Of a stretch of 64,000 nucleotides of DNA, positions 32,613 through 41,131 are shown in pieces (within the stretch, counting starts at the first letter, position 1; each line of letters begins with the position of its first letter). Source of the stretch: Micromonospora lupini str. Lupac 08 (GTDB taxonomy: Bacteria; Actinomycetota; Actinomycetes; Mycobacteriales; Micromonosporaceae); contig NZ_HF570108.1 in the NCBI RefSeq assembly GCF_000297395.2, positions 4,099,822 through 4,163,821 of the forward strand. Direction: 5' to 3'. The translations under genes and the position numbers were made by a program. The notes below the pieces were generated by a model. The model was not told the origin of the DNA and made no database searches. It saw only the letters and a program-made list of their open reading frames with translations.

Positions 32613-32630
32613 GATGCGTATGGTGCCGCC

Positions 32631-33521
32631 ATGACAAACCTGAGTTCGCTACGGCTGCCCGACGGGTTCACCGACATCTTCACCAGCCGGATCGTGGAAG
32701 TGAACGGGCTGCGGCTGCACGCCGTCACCGGCGGGGACAGCCCGCCGCTGCTGCTTGTCGGCGGGTGGCCGCAGACCTGGTACGCCTGGCGGGAAGTGAT
32801 GCCCGCGCTCGCCCGCGAGCACACAGTCGTCGCCGTCGACTCGCGCGGAGCCGGGCTCTCCGACAAGCCCGACGGCGGTTACGACGCCGGCACCCTCGCA
32901 GCCGACCTGGTCGCGCTGATGGCCGCGCTCGGGCACGACCGGTTCGACGTGGTCGGCCACGACATCGGCACGTGGACCGGATACGCGCTGGCTGCCGACC
33001 ACCCCGATCGGGTGGGCCGACTCGCCGTCCTCGAAGCGATGATCCCCGGTCTCTCGCCGTCCCCGCCGGCCTTCAGCCCGGCGGCGGTCAATCAGAAACT
33101 CTGGCAGTTCGGCTTCAATCGGCTGACCGACCTCAACGAGGAGCTGGTCCGGGGGCGGGAGCGGCTCTTCTTCGGCTGGCAGTTCGCCACCAAGGCCGCC
33201 ACCCCCACGGCGATCCCCGCGTACGCCGTCGACGTCTACGTCGACGCGATCGCCGCGGACCCTCGCGCGCTGCGGGCGAGCTTCGAGTACTACCGGGCGC
33301 TGGACGAGACGATCGCGCAGAACGAGCAACGCAGCAAGACCCGGCTGACGCTGCCGGTGCTCGCCGTCGGCGGCGCGCTGTGGAGCGGGGCGAGCGCCGA
33401 GAAGACGATGCGGCTGGCCGCCGACGACGTCACAGGGGTTGTTCTCGACGGCTGCGGCCATTACCCCGCCGAGGAGCAGCCGGCGCGGTTCACCGAGATC
33501 CTGGAGGACTTCCTGCGGTGA
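32631..33521 (+). CDS. alpha/beta hydrolase, epoxide-hydrolase/dehalogenase type
   Basis: 296 aa from ATG 32631. Oxyanion segment GGWPQTWYAW, nucleophile elbow GHDIG with Asp111 in place of the usual Ser, and the base H277 in CGHYPAEEQP. An Asp nucleophile is characteristic of epoxide hydrolases and haloalkane/fluoroacetate dehalogenases. No signal peptide. Expressed from the operator region shared with the TetR gene, so probably induced by a xenobiotic or a metabolite. Confidence 0.87.
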   Translation: MTNLSSLRLPDGFTDIFTSRIVEVNGLRLHAVTGGDSPPLLLVGGWPQTWYAWREVMPALAREHTVVAVDSRGAGLSDKPDGGYDAGTLAADLVALMAALGHDRFDVVGHDIGTWTGYALAADHPDRVGRLAVLEAMIPGLSPSPPAFSPAAVNQKLWQFGFNRLTDLNEELVRGRERLFFGWQFATKAATPTAIPAYAVDVYVDAIAADPRALRASFEYYRALDETIAQNEQRSKTRLTLPVLAVGGALWSGASAEKTMRLAADDVTGVVLDGCGHYPAEEQPARFTEILEDFLR

Positions 33522-33588
33522 TCGCGGCGTTTCTCCGCGCCGGTGCCGCCCTGGCCGGGTCACCCCCGACCAGGGCGCGGCGACCGTG

Positions 33589-34836
33589 TCATCCGACCCG
33601 AACGTCCCGGTCCGACGCGGCCGGCTCGGCGGCCGGCGACGGCGCCCGCCCGGGCAGCAGGAGCGGGGTGGCGAGCAGGAGAACGCCGGAGATGGCGATC
33701 GCCGCGAGAGGGCCGGTGACTGTCGCGAGGACGCCCCAGATCACCACCAGGGCGGCCTGGACGAGCCTGCTGACGGCACTCCACGTGCTGAGGACGCGGG
33801 CGGTGTGGCCCAGCGGGGTGCGGTGCAGTCGTTCGGTCGCGTAGATCGGGTTGAAGACACCCATGCAGGTGATCAGCAGGCCCTCGACGACGATCACGGT
33901 GACGAGCCCGGGGATGCCGGGCTGGACGAACGCGAGACCGACGGGGAAGAGCGAGCGCAGCCACCCGGAGACCAGCATGACCCGGCGCCGGCCGTGGCGG
34001 GCCACGAGGCGCGCGGACACGCGGGCGCCCACCAGGCCGCCGAGCGCGGGGACGCCGAAGGCGAGGCCGTACTGCCAGGCCGGGAAGTGGTACTGGCCCA
34101 GCAGCAGGACCGTCAGCAACGGCGCGGGGGCCATGATGAGGCCGCCGACCAGGATCGAGTTGAGGAACAGCCCGCGCAGGACACGGTCGTGGAGGATGAA
34201 CCGCCAGCCGACCAGGAGATCCGCGGCGCGCAGCCGGCCGGCCCGGTCCCGGGGCGTCGCGACGTCGCCGCCGCGGATGCGCAGGACCGCGAGCGCCGAC
34301 AGCAGGTAGCTGAGGGCGTCGGCAGCGACGGTGACGACCGGGCCGAGCAGCCCGACGAGCGCGCCGCCGAGGGGTGGGCCCACCGCCGTCGCCGTCCAGT
34401 TCGTGGCCTCGAACCGCCCGTTCGCCACCAGCAGATGGTCGCCGTGGACGAGATACTTGAGGTACGCGCCGGTCGCGGCGGTGAAGGCGATGCTCGCGGT
34501 CCCGGTGATGACGGAGACGACAAGCAACTGGCCGTAGGACAGCAGACCGAGGGCGTACGCGAGTGGGACACTCGCCATGGCCACGAACCGGATCAGGTCC
34601 ATGGCGACCAGCACTGGCCGCTTCGCCCGGTGCTCGACCCAGGGCCCGAGGGAGAACGCCACGATCGCCGCGACGGCCGGCCCGACCGCCGCCAGGACCG
34701 ACACGGCGAACGCCGGCGAGTGCAGCACGCGAACCGCGATAAGCGGGAACGCGCCGAAGGCGAACCACGTGCCGTACGTGCTGACGGCGTAGGCCGACCA
34801 CAGCCAACCGAAGCTGGCCCCCAACCGCGCGCGCAT
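33589..34836 (-). CDS. MFS transporter
   Basis: 415 aa from ATG 34836 (GAGGGG 6 nt upstream). Twelve-helix major facilitator of the DHA3/enterobactin-exporter-like type: GTWFAFGAFPLIAVRVLHSP at the first helices, WTATAVGPPLGGALVGLLGP in helix 5, and a MAPAPLLTVLLLGQYHFPAW segment after the central loop. Drug or metabolite efflux is likely. Divergent from a LysR gene with a dyad between them. Confidence 0.85.
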   Translation of the reverse strand: MRARLGASFGWLWSAYAVSTYGTWFAFGAFPLIAVRVLHSPAFAVSVLAAVGPAVAAIVAFSLGPWVEHRAKRPVLVAMDLIRFVAMASVPLAYALGLLSYGQLLVVSVITGTASIAFTAATGAYLKYLVHGDHLLVANGRFEATNWTATAVGPPLGGALVGLLGPVVTVAADALSYLLSALAVLRIRGGDVATPRDRAGRLRAADLLVGWRFILHDRVLRGLFLNSILVGGLIMAPAPLLTVLLLGQYHFPAWQYGLAFGVPALGGLVGARVSARLVARHGRRRVMLVSGWLRSLFPVGLAFVQPGIPGLVTVIVVEGLLITCMGVFNPIYATERLHRTPLGHTARVLSTWSAVSRLVQAALVVIWGVLATVTGPLAAIAISGVLLLATPLLLPGRAPSPAAEPAASDRDVRVG

Positions 34837-34925
34837 CCGCCCCCCTCGTGGCACCCGACGTTCGGGTCCGGGCAGCACACCAGCGCCGGCGACGTCGGCG
34901 CAAACAACCGGCGCTCGGGCGTGTC

Positions 34926-34940
34926 ACAACCATCGGTTGT
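34926..34940. promoter_or_regulatory. 15-bp inverted repeat between MFS and LysR genes
   Basis: ACAACC-atc-GGTTGT is a perfect dyad with a 3-bp centre, 20 nt before the LysR start. It probably binds the LysR-type regulator and controls the divergent MFS gene. Confidence 0.55.
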
Positions 34941-34959
34941 ACGGGTGGATGATGATCGG

Positions 34960-35892
34960 GTGGATACCGAGGCGCTGCGATCGTTCGTCCGGGCGGCCGA
35001 GTTCGGGCAGTTGCAGCACGCTGCCGAAGAGCTGGGCGTGACGCAGCAGGCGGTGTCGAAGCGGATCGCGGCTCTGGAGCGCGCGCTCGACGTGCGGTTG
35101 TTCACGCGTACTCCCCGAGGGGTCGAGCTGACGCTCGACGGCCAGGCGTTCCTCCCGCACGCCCGGGGCGTCGTGGCCAGGGTGGACCGCGCCCTCGCGG
35201 CGATCAGACCGGGCTCGCGGGCCCTGCGGATCGACGTCCTCGGCCTGCGGTCCGCGCAGGCCGTCGTCCTGCACGACTACTGGCGGTCACATCCGGAGAC
35301 CACGCTCGACGTGGTGACCCTGCGGGTCGACGACCCGCGCGCGGCGGTCGCCGCCGTGCAGGCGGGCGACGTCGACGCCTCGTTCCGGTCGGCCACCGAC
35401 CCGGCCACGTTGCCGCGCGACGTGCGGATGATCCATGCGTTCGACTCGCCGCTGGAACTCCTCGTCGGCCCGCGACACCCGCTCGCCTCCGCGCGCACAC
35501 TGACACCGGCCCAGCTGCGCGGGCACCGGATCTGGATCCCGGGCATCGCGCCGCGCAGCGAGTGGTCCGACTTCTACGACCAGCTCGCCACCGACTTCGA
35601 CCTGCGCATCGACGCCGCGGGGCCGCACTTCGGCGACGAGGTGCTCCTCGACGTCCTCGCGGACTCCGCCGACGTGGCGACAGTCGTCGGCGCGCGCGAC
35701 AGGTACGTCTGGCCGACGAACCACGACCTGCGCCGCATCCCGATCGGGAAGCCCACGCTCGCGTACCCGCTCTCGCTCATCCTGCCGCGAGCGAACCCGC
35801 ACCCGGGGTTGCGGGCGGTCGTCGACCACTGCGCGAGCCTGGCACCGCCGCCCTCCCCGACCTGGCGGCCGTCCTGGGCGCTGACGCGGTGA
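34960..35892 (+). CDS. LysR family transcriptional regulator
   Basis: 310 aa. HTH at the N-terminus: ALRSFVRAAEFGQLQHAAEE then VTQQAVSKRIAALERALDVR, and a periplasmic-binding-like effector domain. GTG 34960 chosen; an in-frame GTG 5 codons earlier is equally possible. Divergent from the MFS gene, which it likely controls. Effector unknown. Confidence 0.9.
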   Translation: MDTEALRSFVRAAEFGQLQHAAEELGVTQQAVSKRIAALERALDVRLFTRTPRGVELTLDGQAFLPHARGVVARVDRALAAIRPGSRALRIDVLGLRSAQAVVLHDYWRSHPETTLDVVTLRVDDPRAAVAAVQAGDVDASFRSATDPATLPRDVRMIHAFDSPLELLVGPRHPLASARTLTPAQLRGHRIWIPGIAPRSEWSDFYDQLATDFDLRIDAAGPHFGDEVLLDVLADSADVATVVGARDRYVWPTNHDLRRIPIGKPTLAYPLSLILPRANPHPGLRAVVDHCASLAPPPSPTWRPSWALTR

Positions 35893-36021
35893 ACCGGCGC
35901 GCTGGCAGATCCGGTGCCGGTCAGCGTGGACTCCGCCCACTGCCGAGCTGCGACAATGCGCGTTCGGGCCCACGCAGCGGGGCTCGCCTCGGTGGCGGCG
36001 ACTAAAGATTTTCCGGGGCCG

Positions 36022-36048
36022 TGTCGATGCGCCGGCCGCCCGTTCGAC
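36022..36048 (+). promoter_or_regulatory. ECF42-type promoter
   Basis: TGTCGA (36022-36027), 17-nt spacer, then CGAC (36045-36048). This agrees with the TGTCGA / CGA(T)C motif I recall as described for ECF42 sigma factors upstream of DGPF (YCII) genes. Transcription would begin near 36055, before the ribosome site at 36081-36090. The rest of 35893-36096 shows no gene. Confidence 0.65.
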
Positions 36049-36096
36049 GTGGGGGTGCGCGGGTCGAGAGGCGGCCCGCCGGAGGAGGAGAACGCG

Positions 36097-36471
36097 ATGT
36101 CGACGTACATGCTGATCTTGCGAGGCACCGACGAGTCGAACGCGGCCCTGATGGCCTCGATCGGCGAGGCGATGGCCGCGACCCGGACGTTCATCGAGGA
36201 GATGGTCACGGCCGGCGTCCTCCTCGCGGCCGAGGGGCTTGACGATCCGGCCCAGGGTGTCGTGGTCGACTTCGGCGGCGAGGCCCCGGTGGTCACGGAC
36301 GGGCCGTACGGCGAGACGAAGGAACTGTTCGGGGGCTACTTCCTGCTCGATGTCGCGTCGAAGGAGGAAGCGGTGGAGTGGGCCAGGAGGTTCCCGGCGG
36401 TCCGCGGCTCCAAGATCGAGGTCCGGCGGGTGGCCGGGGCCGACGAGGTCCCGGGCGACGGCCGGCCCTGA
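36097..36471 (+). CDS. YCII-related (DGPF) protein
   Basis: 124 aa, beta-alpha-beta dimeric fold of the YCII/DGPF family: MSTYMLILRGTDESN, LAAEGLDDPAQG, TDGPYGETKELFGGYFLL, RVAGADEVP at the end. ATG with GGAGGAGGAG upstream. Overlaps the sigma-factor gene by 1 nt (TGATG). Such proteins always accompany ECF42 sigma factors; their biochemical role is not known. Confidence 0.9.
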   Translation: MSTYMLILRGTDESNAALMASIGEAMAATRTFIEEMVTAGVLLAAEGLDDPAQGVVVDFGGEAPVVTDGPYGETKELFGGYFLLDVASKEEAVEWARRFPAVRGSKIEVRRVAGADEVPGDGRP

Positions 36472-37721
36472 TGGGTACGGCCGACGTCGAGGCCGTCTGG
36501 CGGATCGAGTCGGCGCGGATCGTCGCCGCGCTGACCCGGTTCACCGGCGACTTCGGGCTGGCCGAGGACGCCGCCCAGGAGGCGGTGGCCGAGGCGCTGG
36601 TGTCGTGGCGGCGTGCCTCCCCGGCCAATCCGGCCGGTTGGCTGATGGCCACGGCCCGTCGGCGGGCCATCGACGCGATCCGCCGCCGAAGCGCGCTCCG
36701 GGAGCGGTACGCCCTGCTGGCGGCCGACGCGGCAGTCGACTCGGCAGTCGACCCGGTGGCCGGCTCGGCAGTCGACGAGGACATCGACCCCGACCGGATC
36801 GACGACGACGTGCTGGCGCTGATGTTCGTCAGCTGCCACCCCGTGCTCTCCCCCGAGGCCCGGGTGGCGCTGACCCTGCGCGTCGTCGCCGGTCTGTCCA
36901 GCGAGGAGATCGCCCGCGCGTTCCTCGTGCCCGTGCCGACCGTGCAGGCCCGCATCACCCGCGCCAAGAAGACCATCGCGGCGGCCCGGGTGCCGTTCGA
37001 GCTGCCGCCTGCTGCCGAGCGTCGGGAGCGACTGGGAGGCGTGCTCAGCGTCCTGTACGTGATCTTCACCGAGGGGTCGACCGCCACGTCGGGCGACCGG
37101 TTGCTGCGCCCCGACGTCGCGTACGAGGCGATCCGGCTGGCCCGTACGCTTGCCGCGCTCGTGCCGGACGAGCCGGAGGCGCACGGTCTGCTCGCGTTGT
37201 GCGAGCTGACGGCTGCGCGCTTCCCGGCCCGGACCGGCCCGGACGGCTCGCCGGTCCTGCTGGAGGACCAGGACCGGCGGCGGTGGGACGGCTCCGCGAT
37301 CCGTCGCGGGCTGGCCGCGCTGGCCAGGGCGTCGACGCGCGGGCTCGGCCCGTACGGCCTGCAGGCCGCGATCGCCGCCACCCACGCGTCGGCGTCCTCG
37401 GTCGAGGCGACCGACTGGGACCGGATCGTCGTGCTCTACGAGGCGCTCGGCCGGGTCGCGCCCTCACCGGTGGTCGACCTCAACCGGGCCGTCGCCGTAG
37501 CCATGGCCTCGGGCCCGGCGCGGGCTCTGGCCATCGTGGACGAGCTGATCGCCGCGAACCGGCTCCCCGGATCGCACCTGGTCCCGACCGTACGTGGCGA
37601 GTTGCTGACCCGGCTCGGACGGCGACCGGAGGCGCGCGCCGAGCTGGAGCTGGCCGCCGGGCTGTGCGCCAACCAGCGCGAACGCTCGGTGCTGCTGCGC
37701 AAGGCGGCCACGCTGGGTTGA
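36471..37721 (+). CDS. ECF sigma factor, ECF42 type
   Basis: 416 aa. Sigma-2 region (FTGDFGLAEDAAQEAVAEAL, WLMATARRRAIDAIRRRS) and sigma-4 (LTLRVVAGLSSEEIARAFLV, VQARITRAKKTI) in the first 180 residues, followed by the long C-terminal TPR-like extension (about 190-416) found in ECF42. No anti-sigma factor is adjacent, as expected for this group. The linker has a repeated DSAVDP/GSAVDE segment. Coupled to the YCII gene; it probably recognises the TGTCGA promoter upstream of it, giving autoregulation. Confidence 0.92.
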   Translation: MGTADVEAVWRIESARIVAALTRFTGDFGLAEDAAQEAVAEALVSWRRASPANPAGWLMATARRRAIDAIRRRSALRERYALLAADAAVDSAVDPVAGSAVDEDIDPDRIDDDVLALMFVSCHPVLSPEARVALTLRVVAGLSSEEIARAFLVPVPTVQARITRAKKTIAAARVPFELPPAAERRERLGGVLSVLYVIFTEGSTATSGDRLLRPDVAYEAIRLARTLAALVPDEPEAHGLLALCELTAARFPARTGPDGSPVLLEDQDRRRWDGSAIRRGLAALARASTRGLGPYGLQAAIAATHASASSVEATDWDRIVVLYEALGRVAPSPVVDLNRAVAVAMASGPARALAIVDELIAANRLPGSHLVPTVRGELLTRLGRRPEARAELELAAGLCANQRERSVLLRKAATLG

Positions 37722-37728
37722 CGTTATA

Positions 37729-37757
37729 TTGACACTTGTCGTTACAGCAGTGATAGT
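37729..37757 (+). promoter_or_regulatory. promoter of the secreted CBM2 hydrolase gene
   Basis: TTGACA (37729-37734), 17-bp spacer, GATAGT (37752-37757), in a short AT-rich stretch. GTTAC (37741-37745) and GTAAC (37756-37760) form an inverted repeat over the spacer and -10 and may be an operator. Leader of about 160 nt. Confidence 0.6.
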
Positions 37758-37923
37758 AACTGCGTACCGCTCCCATCGGATCGCCTGTGGGGACCCCGCC
37801 GGGTGGTCGACGTGTTCGCCTCGACCTGGCCCGTGGCCTGCGCTGACCACTGCTGTCGCAGCGCGAACGACAAGCCGCCACCGTCGCCGCAGGGAGCCCA
37901 CCGTGACATCCGTTGGAGGGTGC

Positions 37924-39174
37924 ATGAGAAGGAGATCGACGATCTACGCGGGGCTGGTGACAGTCGTCGTCCCGGTCGCCTCGGTGATCATGGCGCTCGG
38001 CGCGACACCGGCCGGCGCCGCCGTCGGCGGTTCCGGGCCGTATCCCGCGGACTACGAGACCTCGGCAAGCCTGGCCAACCACACCATCTTCCGACCCCAG
38101 ACGCTCCCCTCCGAACGCCTGCCCATCCTCGTCTGGGGCAACGGCGGGTGCTCGGCCAACGGCCTGTCCCAGGGCAACTTCCTGCGCGAGATCGCCTCGC
38201 ACGGCTTCCTGGCCATCGCCAACGGCGCCCCGAACGGATCCGGCTCCACCACCTCCCAGATGCTCACCCAGTCGATCGACTGGGCCGTCGCGGAGAACTC
38301 CCGACAGGGCAGCAAGTACTTCAACAAGCTCGACACGACAAAGGTCGCCGTCGCGGGCTTCTCCTGCGGAGGGCTTGAGGCGTACGCCGTCTCCGGCGAC
38401 CCGCGCGTCACCACGACCGGCATCTTCAGCAGCGGCCTGCTCAACGACGCCGACGACTACCAGCTCAGGAGGCTGACCAAGCCGATCGCGTACTTCGTCG
38501 GCGGGCCCAGCGACATCGCCTACCCCAATGCCATGGACGACTGGGGCAAGCTGCCGGCCGGGCTCCCCGCCTTCATGGGCAACCTCAACGTCGGTCACGG
38601 CGGCACCTACGACCAGCCCAACGGCGGCGAGTTCGGCCGGGTGGCGGTGCTCTATCTCAAGTGGCGTCTGAAGGGTGACACCACGGCCGGCGCCAACTTC
38701 GTCGGCGCGGACTGCGGCCTGTGCCACAGCCAGTGGACCGTCCAACAGAAGAACCTGACGCTCGACGGCGGCACGCCGCCCACCACGCCCCCACCGACCA
38801 CTCCCCCGCCGACCACGCCCCCGCCCACCACGCCGCCACCGACCACGCCACCGCCCACCACGCCCCCGCCGACCGGCGCCCCGGGCTGCACCGCCGTCTA
38901 CTCCGTGCAGGACCAGTGGAACGGCGGATTCGTCGCCACCGTGACCGTCACCGCGGGGACCTCGGCGCTCACCGGCTGGCGGGTCACCCTCACCCTGCCG
39001 AGCGGGGCGTCGGTCAGCTCGCTGTGGAACGGCGTCGCCAGCGGCACCAGCGGCACCGTCACCGTCGCCAACCAGAGCTACAACGGACGACTGGCGGCGG
39101 GTCAGGCCACGAGTTTCGGGTTCCAGGGCACCGGAAACGGCAGCGGCACCACCGCCGCCTGCACCGGCAGCTGA
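37924..39174 (+). CDS. secreted alpha/beta hydrolase with C-terminal CBM2
   Basis: 416 aa from ATG 37924 (GGAGGG close upstream); GTG 37903, with AGGGAG 6 nt upstream, is a real alternative. Sec signal MRRRSTIYAGLVTVVVPVAS to about residue 33. Catalytic domain about 34-275: nucleophile S147 in GFSCGG, D197 and H225 in triad order. Then a linker of about seven TPPPT-type units, and a family 2 cellulose-binding module (CTAVYSVQDQWNGGF ... TTAACTGS). The ensemble suggests an esterase acting on plant cell-wall material; substrate inferred from the CBM. Terminated by a strong hairpin. Confidence 0.85.
   Translation: MRRRSTIYAGLVTVVVPVASVIMALGATPAGAAVGGSGPYPADYETSASLANHTIFRPQTLPSERLPILVWGNGGCSANGLSQGNFLREIASHGFLAIANGAPNGSGSTTSQMLTQSIDWAVAENSRQGSKYFNKLDTTKVAVAGFSCGGLEAYAVSGDPRVTTTGIFSSGLLNDADDYQLRRLTKPIAYFVGGPSDIAYPNAMDDWGKLPAGLPAFMGNLNVGHGGTYDQPNGGEFGRVAVLYLKWRLKGDTTAGANFVGADCGLCHSQWTVQQKNLTLDGGTPPTTPPPTTPPPTTPPPTTPPPTTPPPTTPPPTGAPGCTAVYSVQDQWNGGFVATVTVTAGTSALTGWRVTLTLPSGASVSSLWNGVASGTSGTVTVANQSYNGRLAAGQATSFGFQGTGNGSGTTAACTGS
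38773..38877 (+). repeat. Pro-Thr linker repeat in the CBM2 hydrolase gene
   Basis: About seven imperfect 15-bp units of the type ccaccgaccacgccc encode the TPPPT linker. It is a coding tandem repeat prone to length change; its codon wobble (cca/ccc/ccg) shows it is not newly expanded. Confidence 0.85.
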
Positions 39175-39184
39175 CGCTTGTCGG

Positions 39185-39220
39185 CTCGGCGGGCCGGTGC
39201 CTCCGCGCCGGCCCGCCGAG
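39185..39220 (+). terminator. terminator hairpin after CBM2 hydrolase
   Basis: Perfect 13-bp stem (39185-39197 with 39208-39220) and a 10-nt loop, 10 nt after the stop codon. Extremely GC-rich, no T-run. Confidence 0.7.
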
Positions 39221-39294
39221 ATCCACTCGGCTTCCAGGAAGTCGGGGTGTTCGCTGACCGGGGATGGACCGGTTTCACGGAAGCCGAGTGGATC
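39220..39294. repeat. 16-bp perfect inverted repeat, 75-bp span
   Basis: GATCCACTCGGCTTCC (39220-39235) and its exact complement (39279-39294) flank 43 bp. The left arm begins at the last base of the terminator stem. It lies between convergent genes and may be a second terminator for the minus-strand gene or a remnant mobile/palindromic element. Confidence 0.7.
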
Positions 39295-39309
39295 ACGCGG
39301 CGGGACAGG

Positions 39310-39792
39310 TCAGGCCTGTCGCCACACCTGGAACGTCTGCTGAACGTGCCACGTGCCGTCGGGCTGCCGTGCCTCGTTGCGCCAGCGGAACTCGTTTGCG
39401 CCGATGTCGGAGAAGGTCCACCGCAGATCCCCGCCGTCGAGCACGATCTGCTCGCCGACGCGAGCCGCCCGGAAGGTGTGCGTCCGATGCCGGCCCGGCC
39501 CCACCCACGTCGAGCGCCAGATCCCCGGACCGGCGCCGGGATCGGGGAACCGCACGCTCACGCCGTGTTCGACCCCGGGCAGGATCCAGACATCGGTCGT
39601 CGCCCGACCGGCCAACGCGTACCCGAAGTGCCACTCGCCGCGGCGGACGGACGAGGACCCGTCGGGGTCGTACTCGGTGCAGTCCAGCGCCCAGGAGCCC
39701 GTGAACTGGCCGAACAGGCTGAGGTCGACGCCGTCGGCCGGGCCGTCCGCGAGGAAGGCGGCACCGACGGCGAGGGATGAGGGGCGCGGCAT
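39310..39792 (-). CDS. hypothetical protein, lipocalin-like beta-barrel
   Basis: 160 aa from ATG 39792. Rich in beta strands: QFTGSWALDCTEYDPDGSS, FGYALAGRATTDVWILPG, STWVGPGRHRTHTFRAARVG and NEFRWRNEARQPDGTWHVQQ, the pattern of DUF1579/heme-binding-like barrels. No signal peptide. TATCGT lies 6 nt before the ATG on the minus strand, so the mRNA is probably leaderless. Function unknown. Confidence 0.65.
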   Translation of the reverse strand: MPRPSSLAVGAAFLADGPADGVDLSLFGQFTGSWALDCTEYDPDGSSSVRRGEWHFGYALAGRATTDVWILPGVEHGVSVRFPDPGAGPGIWRSTWVGPGRHRTHTFRAARVGEQIVLDGGDLRWTFSDIGANEFRWRNEARQPDGTWHVQQTFQVWRQA

Positions 39793-39845
39793 GCCGCAAC
39801 GATAGCCAGCGTGACGGCCACCCGCCCGCCGTCGCGGGCACGCAC

Positions 39846-40622
39846 TCAGGAGGGCTGCGGGGCCTGGTAGGGCGGGGCAACACCCCAACCCCAGCGTGGT
39901 ACGGGCGCCTGCCGGACCGGGTCCGCGGCCGGCTGCGAATTGTGTACGGCCAGCCGCGTGCCCCACTCGAGGTAGCTCGTGAAGGCGGCCCGGAACTCCG
40001 GATCATCGGGCAGGCCGACCTCGTCGGCGGCGTCCGTCATGAGGTTTACCCACCGTCGACGCTGCGCCTCGCTGATCGCCCTGCCCAGGTGCTTGCCGAC
40101 CATGTGGCGGTAGCCGCCGCGCTGGCCGGTGTAGGCAGCCGGCCCACCGAAGACCTCGGCGAGCCAGACCGCCACGTACCGGGCGTGGTCGGGGTCCATG
40201 TTCGCGAACATCGGCGCGAGAAGGTCGTCCGACCGGACCAGGCGATAGAACGCGTCGCAGAGCTTCGTGAACGCGTCGGTGCCTCCGGCCCACTCGTACA
40301 GGCTCGGCGGCGCGGCGCCACCGGGACCGGCGACCGAGGTTCGGGCGTAGTGCCGCATCTCCTCGATGTCCTCGACGTACGGCTTGACCGCGGCGAAGAA
40401 CCGCCCGAACACCGGGCCGCCCCGGAACCCGTTCAGGTGCTCGTCGACTGACGTCCAGGTGATGCGCAGCACGTGACAGGCGGGGTCGTCCAGACAGCGG
40501 CTCAGCTCGTAGTCCACGCACTCCGGCGCCGCCCTCAGCTCGCCGGCGGCCCGCTCGTACGCCGCCTCGAAGCCCTCCAGCCGCTCCGGCGGCACGCGGT
40601 ACCTGATGTACTCGATGACCAT
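39846..40622 (-). CDS. ABM monooxygenase-domain/group II truncated globin fusion
   Basis: 258 aa from ATG 40622. Residues about 1-95 are an antibiotic-biosynthesis-monooxygenase (ABM) domain (MVIEYIRYRVPPERLEGFEA, VLRITWTSVDEHLNGFRGGP). Residues about 115-235 are a truncated haemoglobin of group II: DAFYRLVRSDDLLAPMFANM with the B10 Tyr, proximal His in GKHLGRAI and G8 Trp in RRRWVNLM. Such fusions have been reported in actinobacteria. An oxygen- or NO-related redox role is likely. Divergent from an HxlR gene with a perfect 22-bp operator between them. Confidence 0.88.
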   Translation of the reverse strand: MVIEYIRYRVPPERLEGFEAAYERAAGELRAAPECVDYELSRCLDDPACHVLRITWTSVDEHLNGFRGGPVFGRFFAAVKPYVEDIEEMRHYARTSVAGPGGAAPPSLYEWAGGTDAFTKLCDAFYRLVRSDDLLAPMFANMDPDHARYVAVWLAEVFGGPAAYTGQRGGYRHMVGKHLGRAISEAQRRRWVNLMTDAADEVGLPDDPEFRAAFTSYLEWGTRLAVHNSQPAADPVRQAPVPRWGWGVAPPYQAPQPS

Positions 40623-40657
40623 GGGTACAGCCCAACACCCACGGCGACGATGATCAA

Positions 40658-40679
40658 GTACGCACCATCTGGTGCGTAC
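40658..40679. promoter_or_regulatory. HxlR operator
   Basis: Perfect 10-bp arms GTACGCACCA / TGGTGCGTAC with a TC centre, followed by a third, degenerate half-site GGTGTGTAC at 40685-40693. It lies between the ABM-globin and HxlR genes and very likely binds the HxlR product. Confidence 0.8.
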
Positions 40680-40707
40680 CATTCGGTGTGTACCGGAGGG
40701 GGCCACG

Positions 40708-41046
40708 ATGGCCAAGCGTTACCACTGCCCGGTGGAGTTCGCCGTCGACGTCATCGGCGGCAAGTGGCGGCCGGTGATCCTGGCCCACCTCAAGGAGGGC
40801 GTCCACCGCTATGGCGAACTGCGCCGCCGGATGCCCGGGGTCAGCGAGAAGATGCTGACCCAGCGGCTGCGTGAGCTGGAGGCCGACGGGCTGATCCTGC
40901 GACACGACCACGAGACCTCGCCACCGCACGTGGAGTACCGACTCACCGAGGAGGGACGCAGTCTGGCCCCGGTGTTGCAGGCCCTCTACGACTGGGGCGC
41001 CGCGCGGGCGGCGCGTACCGGCACCACCATCGAGGAGACCGGTTGA
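40708..41046 (+). CDS. HxlR family transcriptional regulator
   Basis: 112 aa, family length. CPVEFAVDVIGGKWRPVILA, RYGELRRRMPGVSEKMLTQR and RLTEEGRSLAPVL are diagnostic. One N-terminal Cys (YHCPVE), the position often used for redox or electrophile sensing in this family. ATG 40708 with GGAGGGGG 5 nt upstream. It probably represses the divergent ABM-globin gene through the palindrome at 40658-40679. Confidence 0.92.
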   Translation: MAKRYHCPVEFAVDVIGGKWRPVILAHLKEGVHRYGELRRRMPGVSEKMLTQRLRELEADGLILRHDHETSPPHVEYRLTEEGRSLAPVLQALYDWGAARAARTGTTIEETG

Positions 41047-41131
41047 GCGGTTCCACCGGCTCTGCTGCCGTGGCGAATGACCGCACGTTGGAAGAAGTCC
41101 CCGTCCGAGCGAATGGCCGATACTGCTCGAC

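Noticed and set aside
38773..38877. Possible CRISPR-like tandem repeat
   Set aside because: In-frame Pro/Thr linker coding repeat without spacers; coding function explains it.
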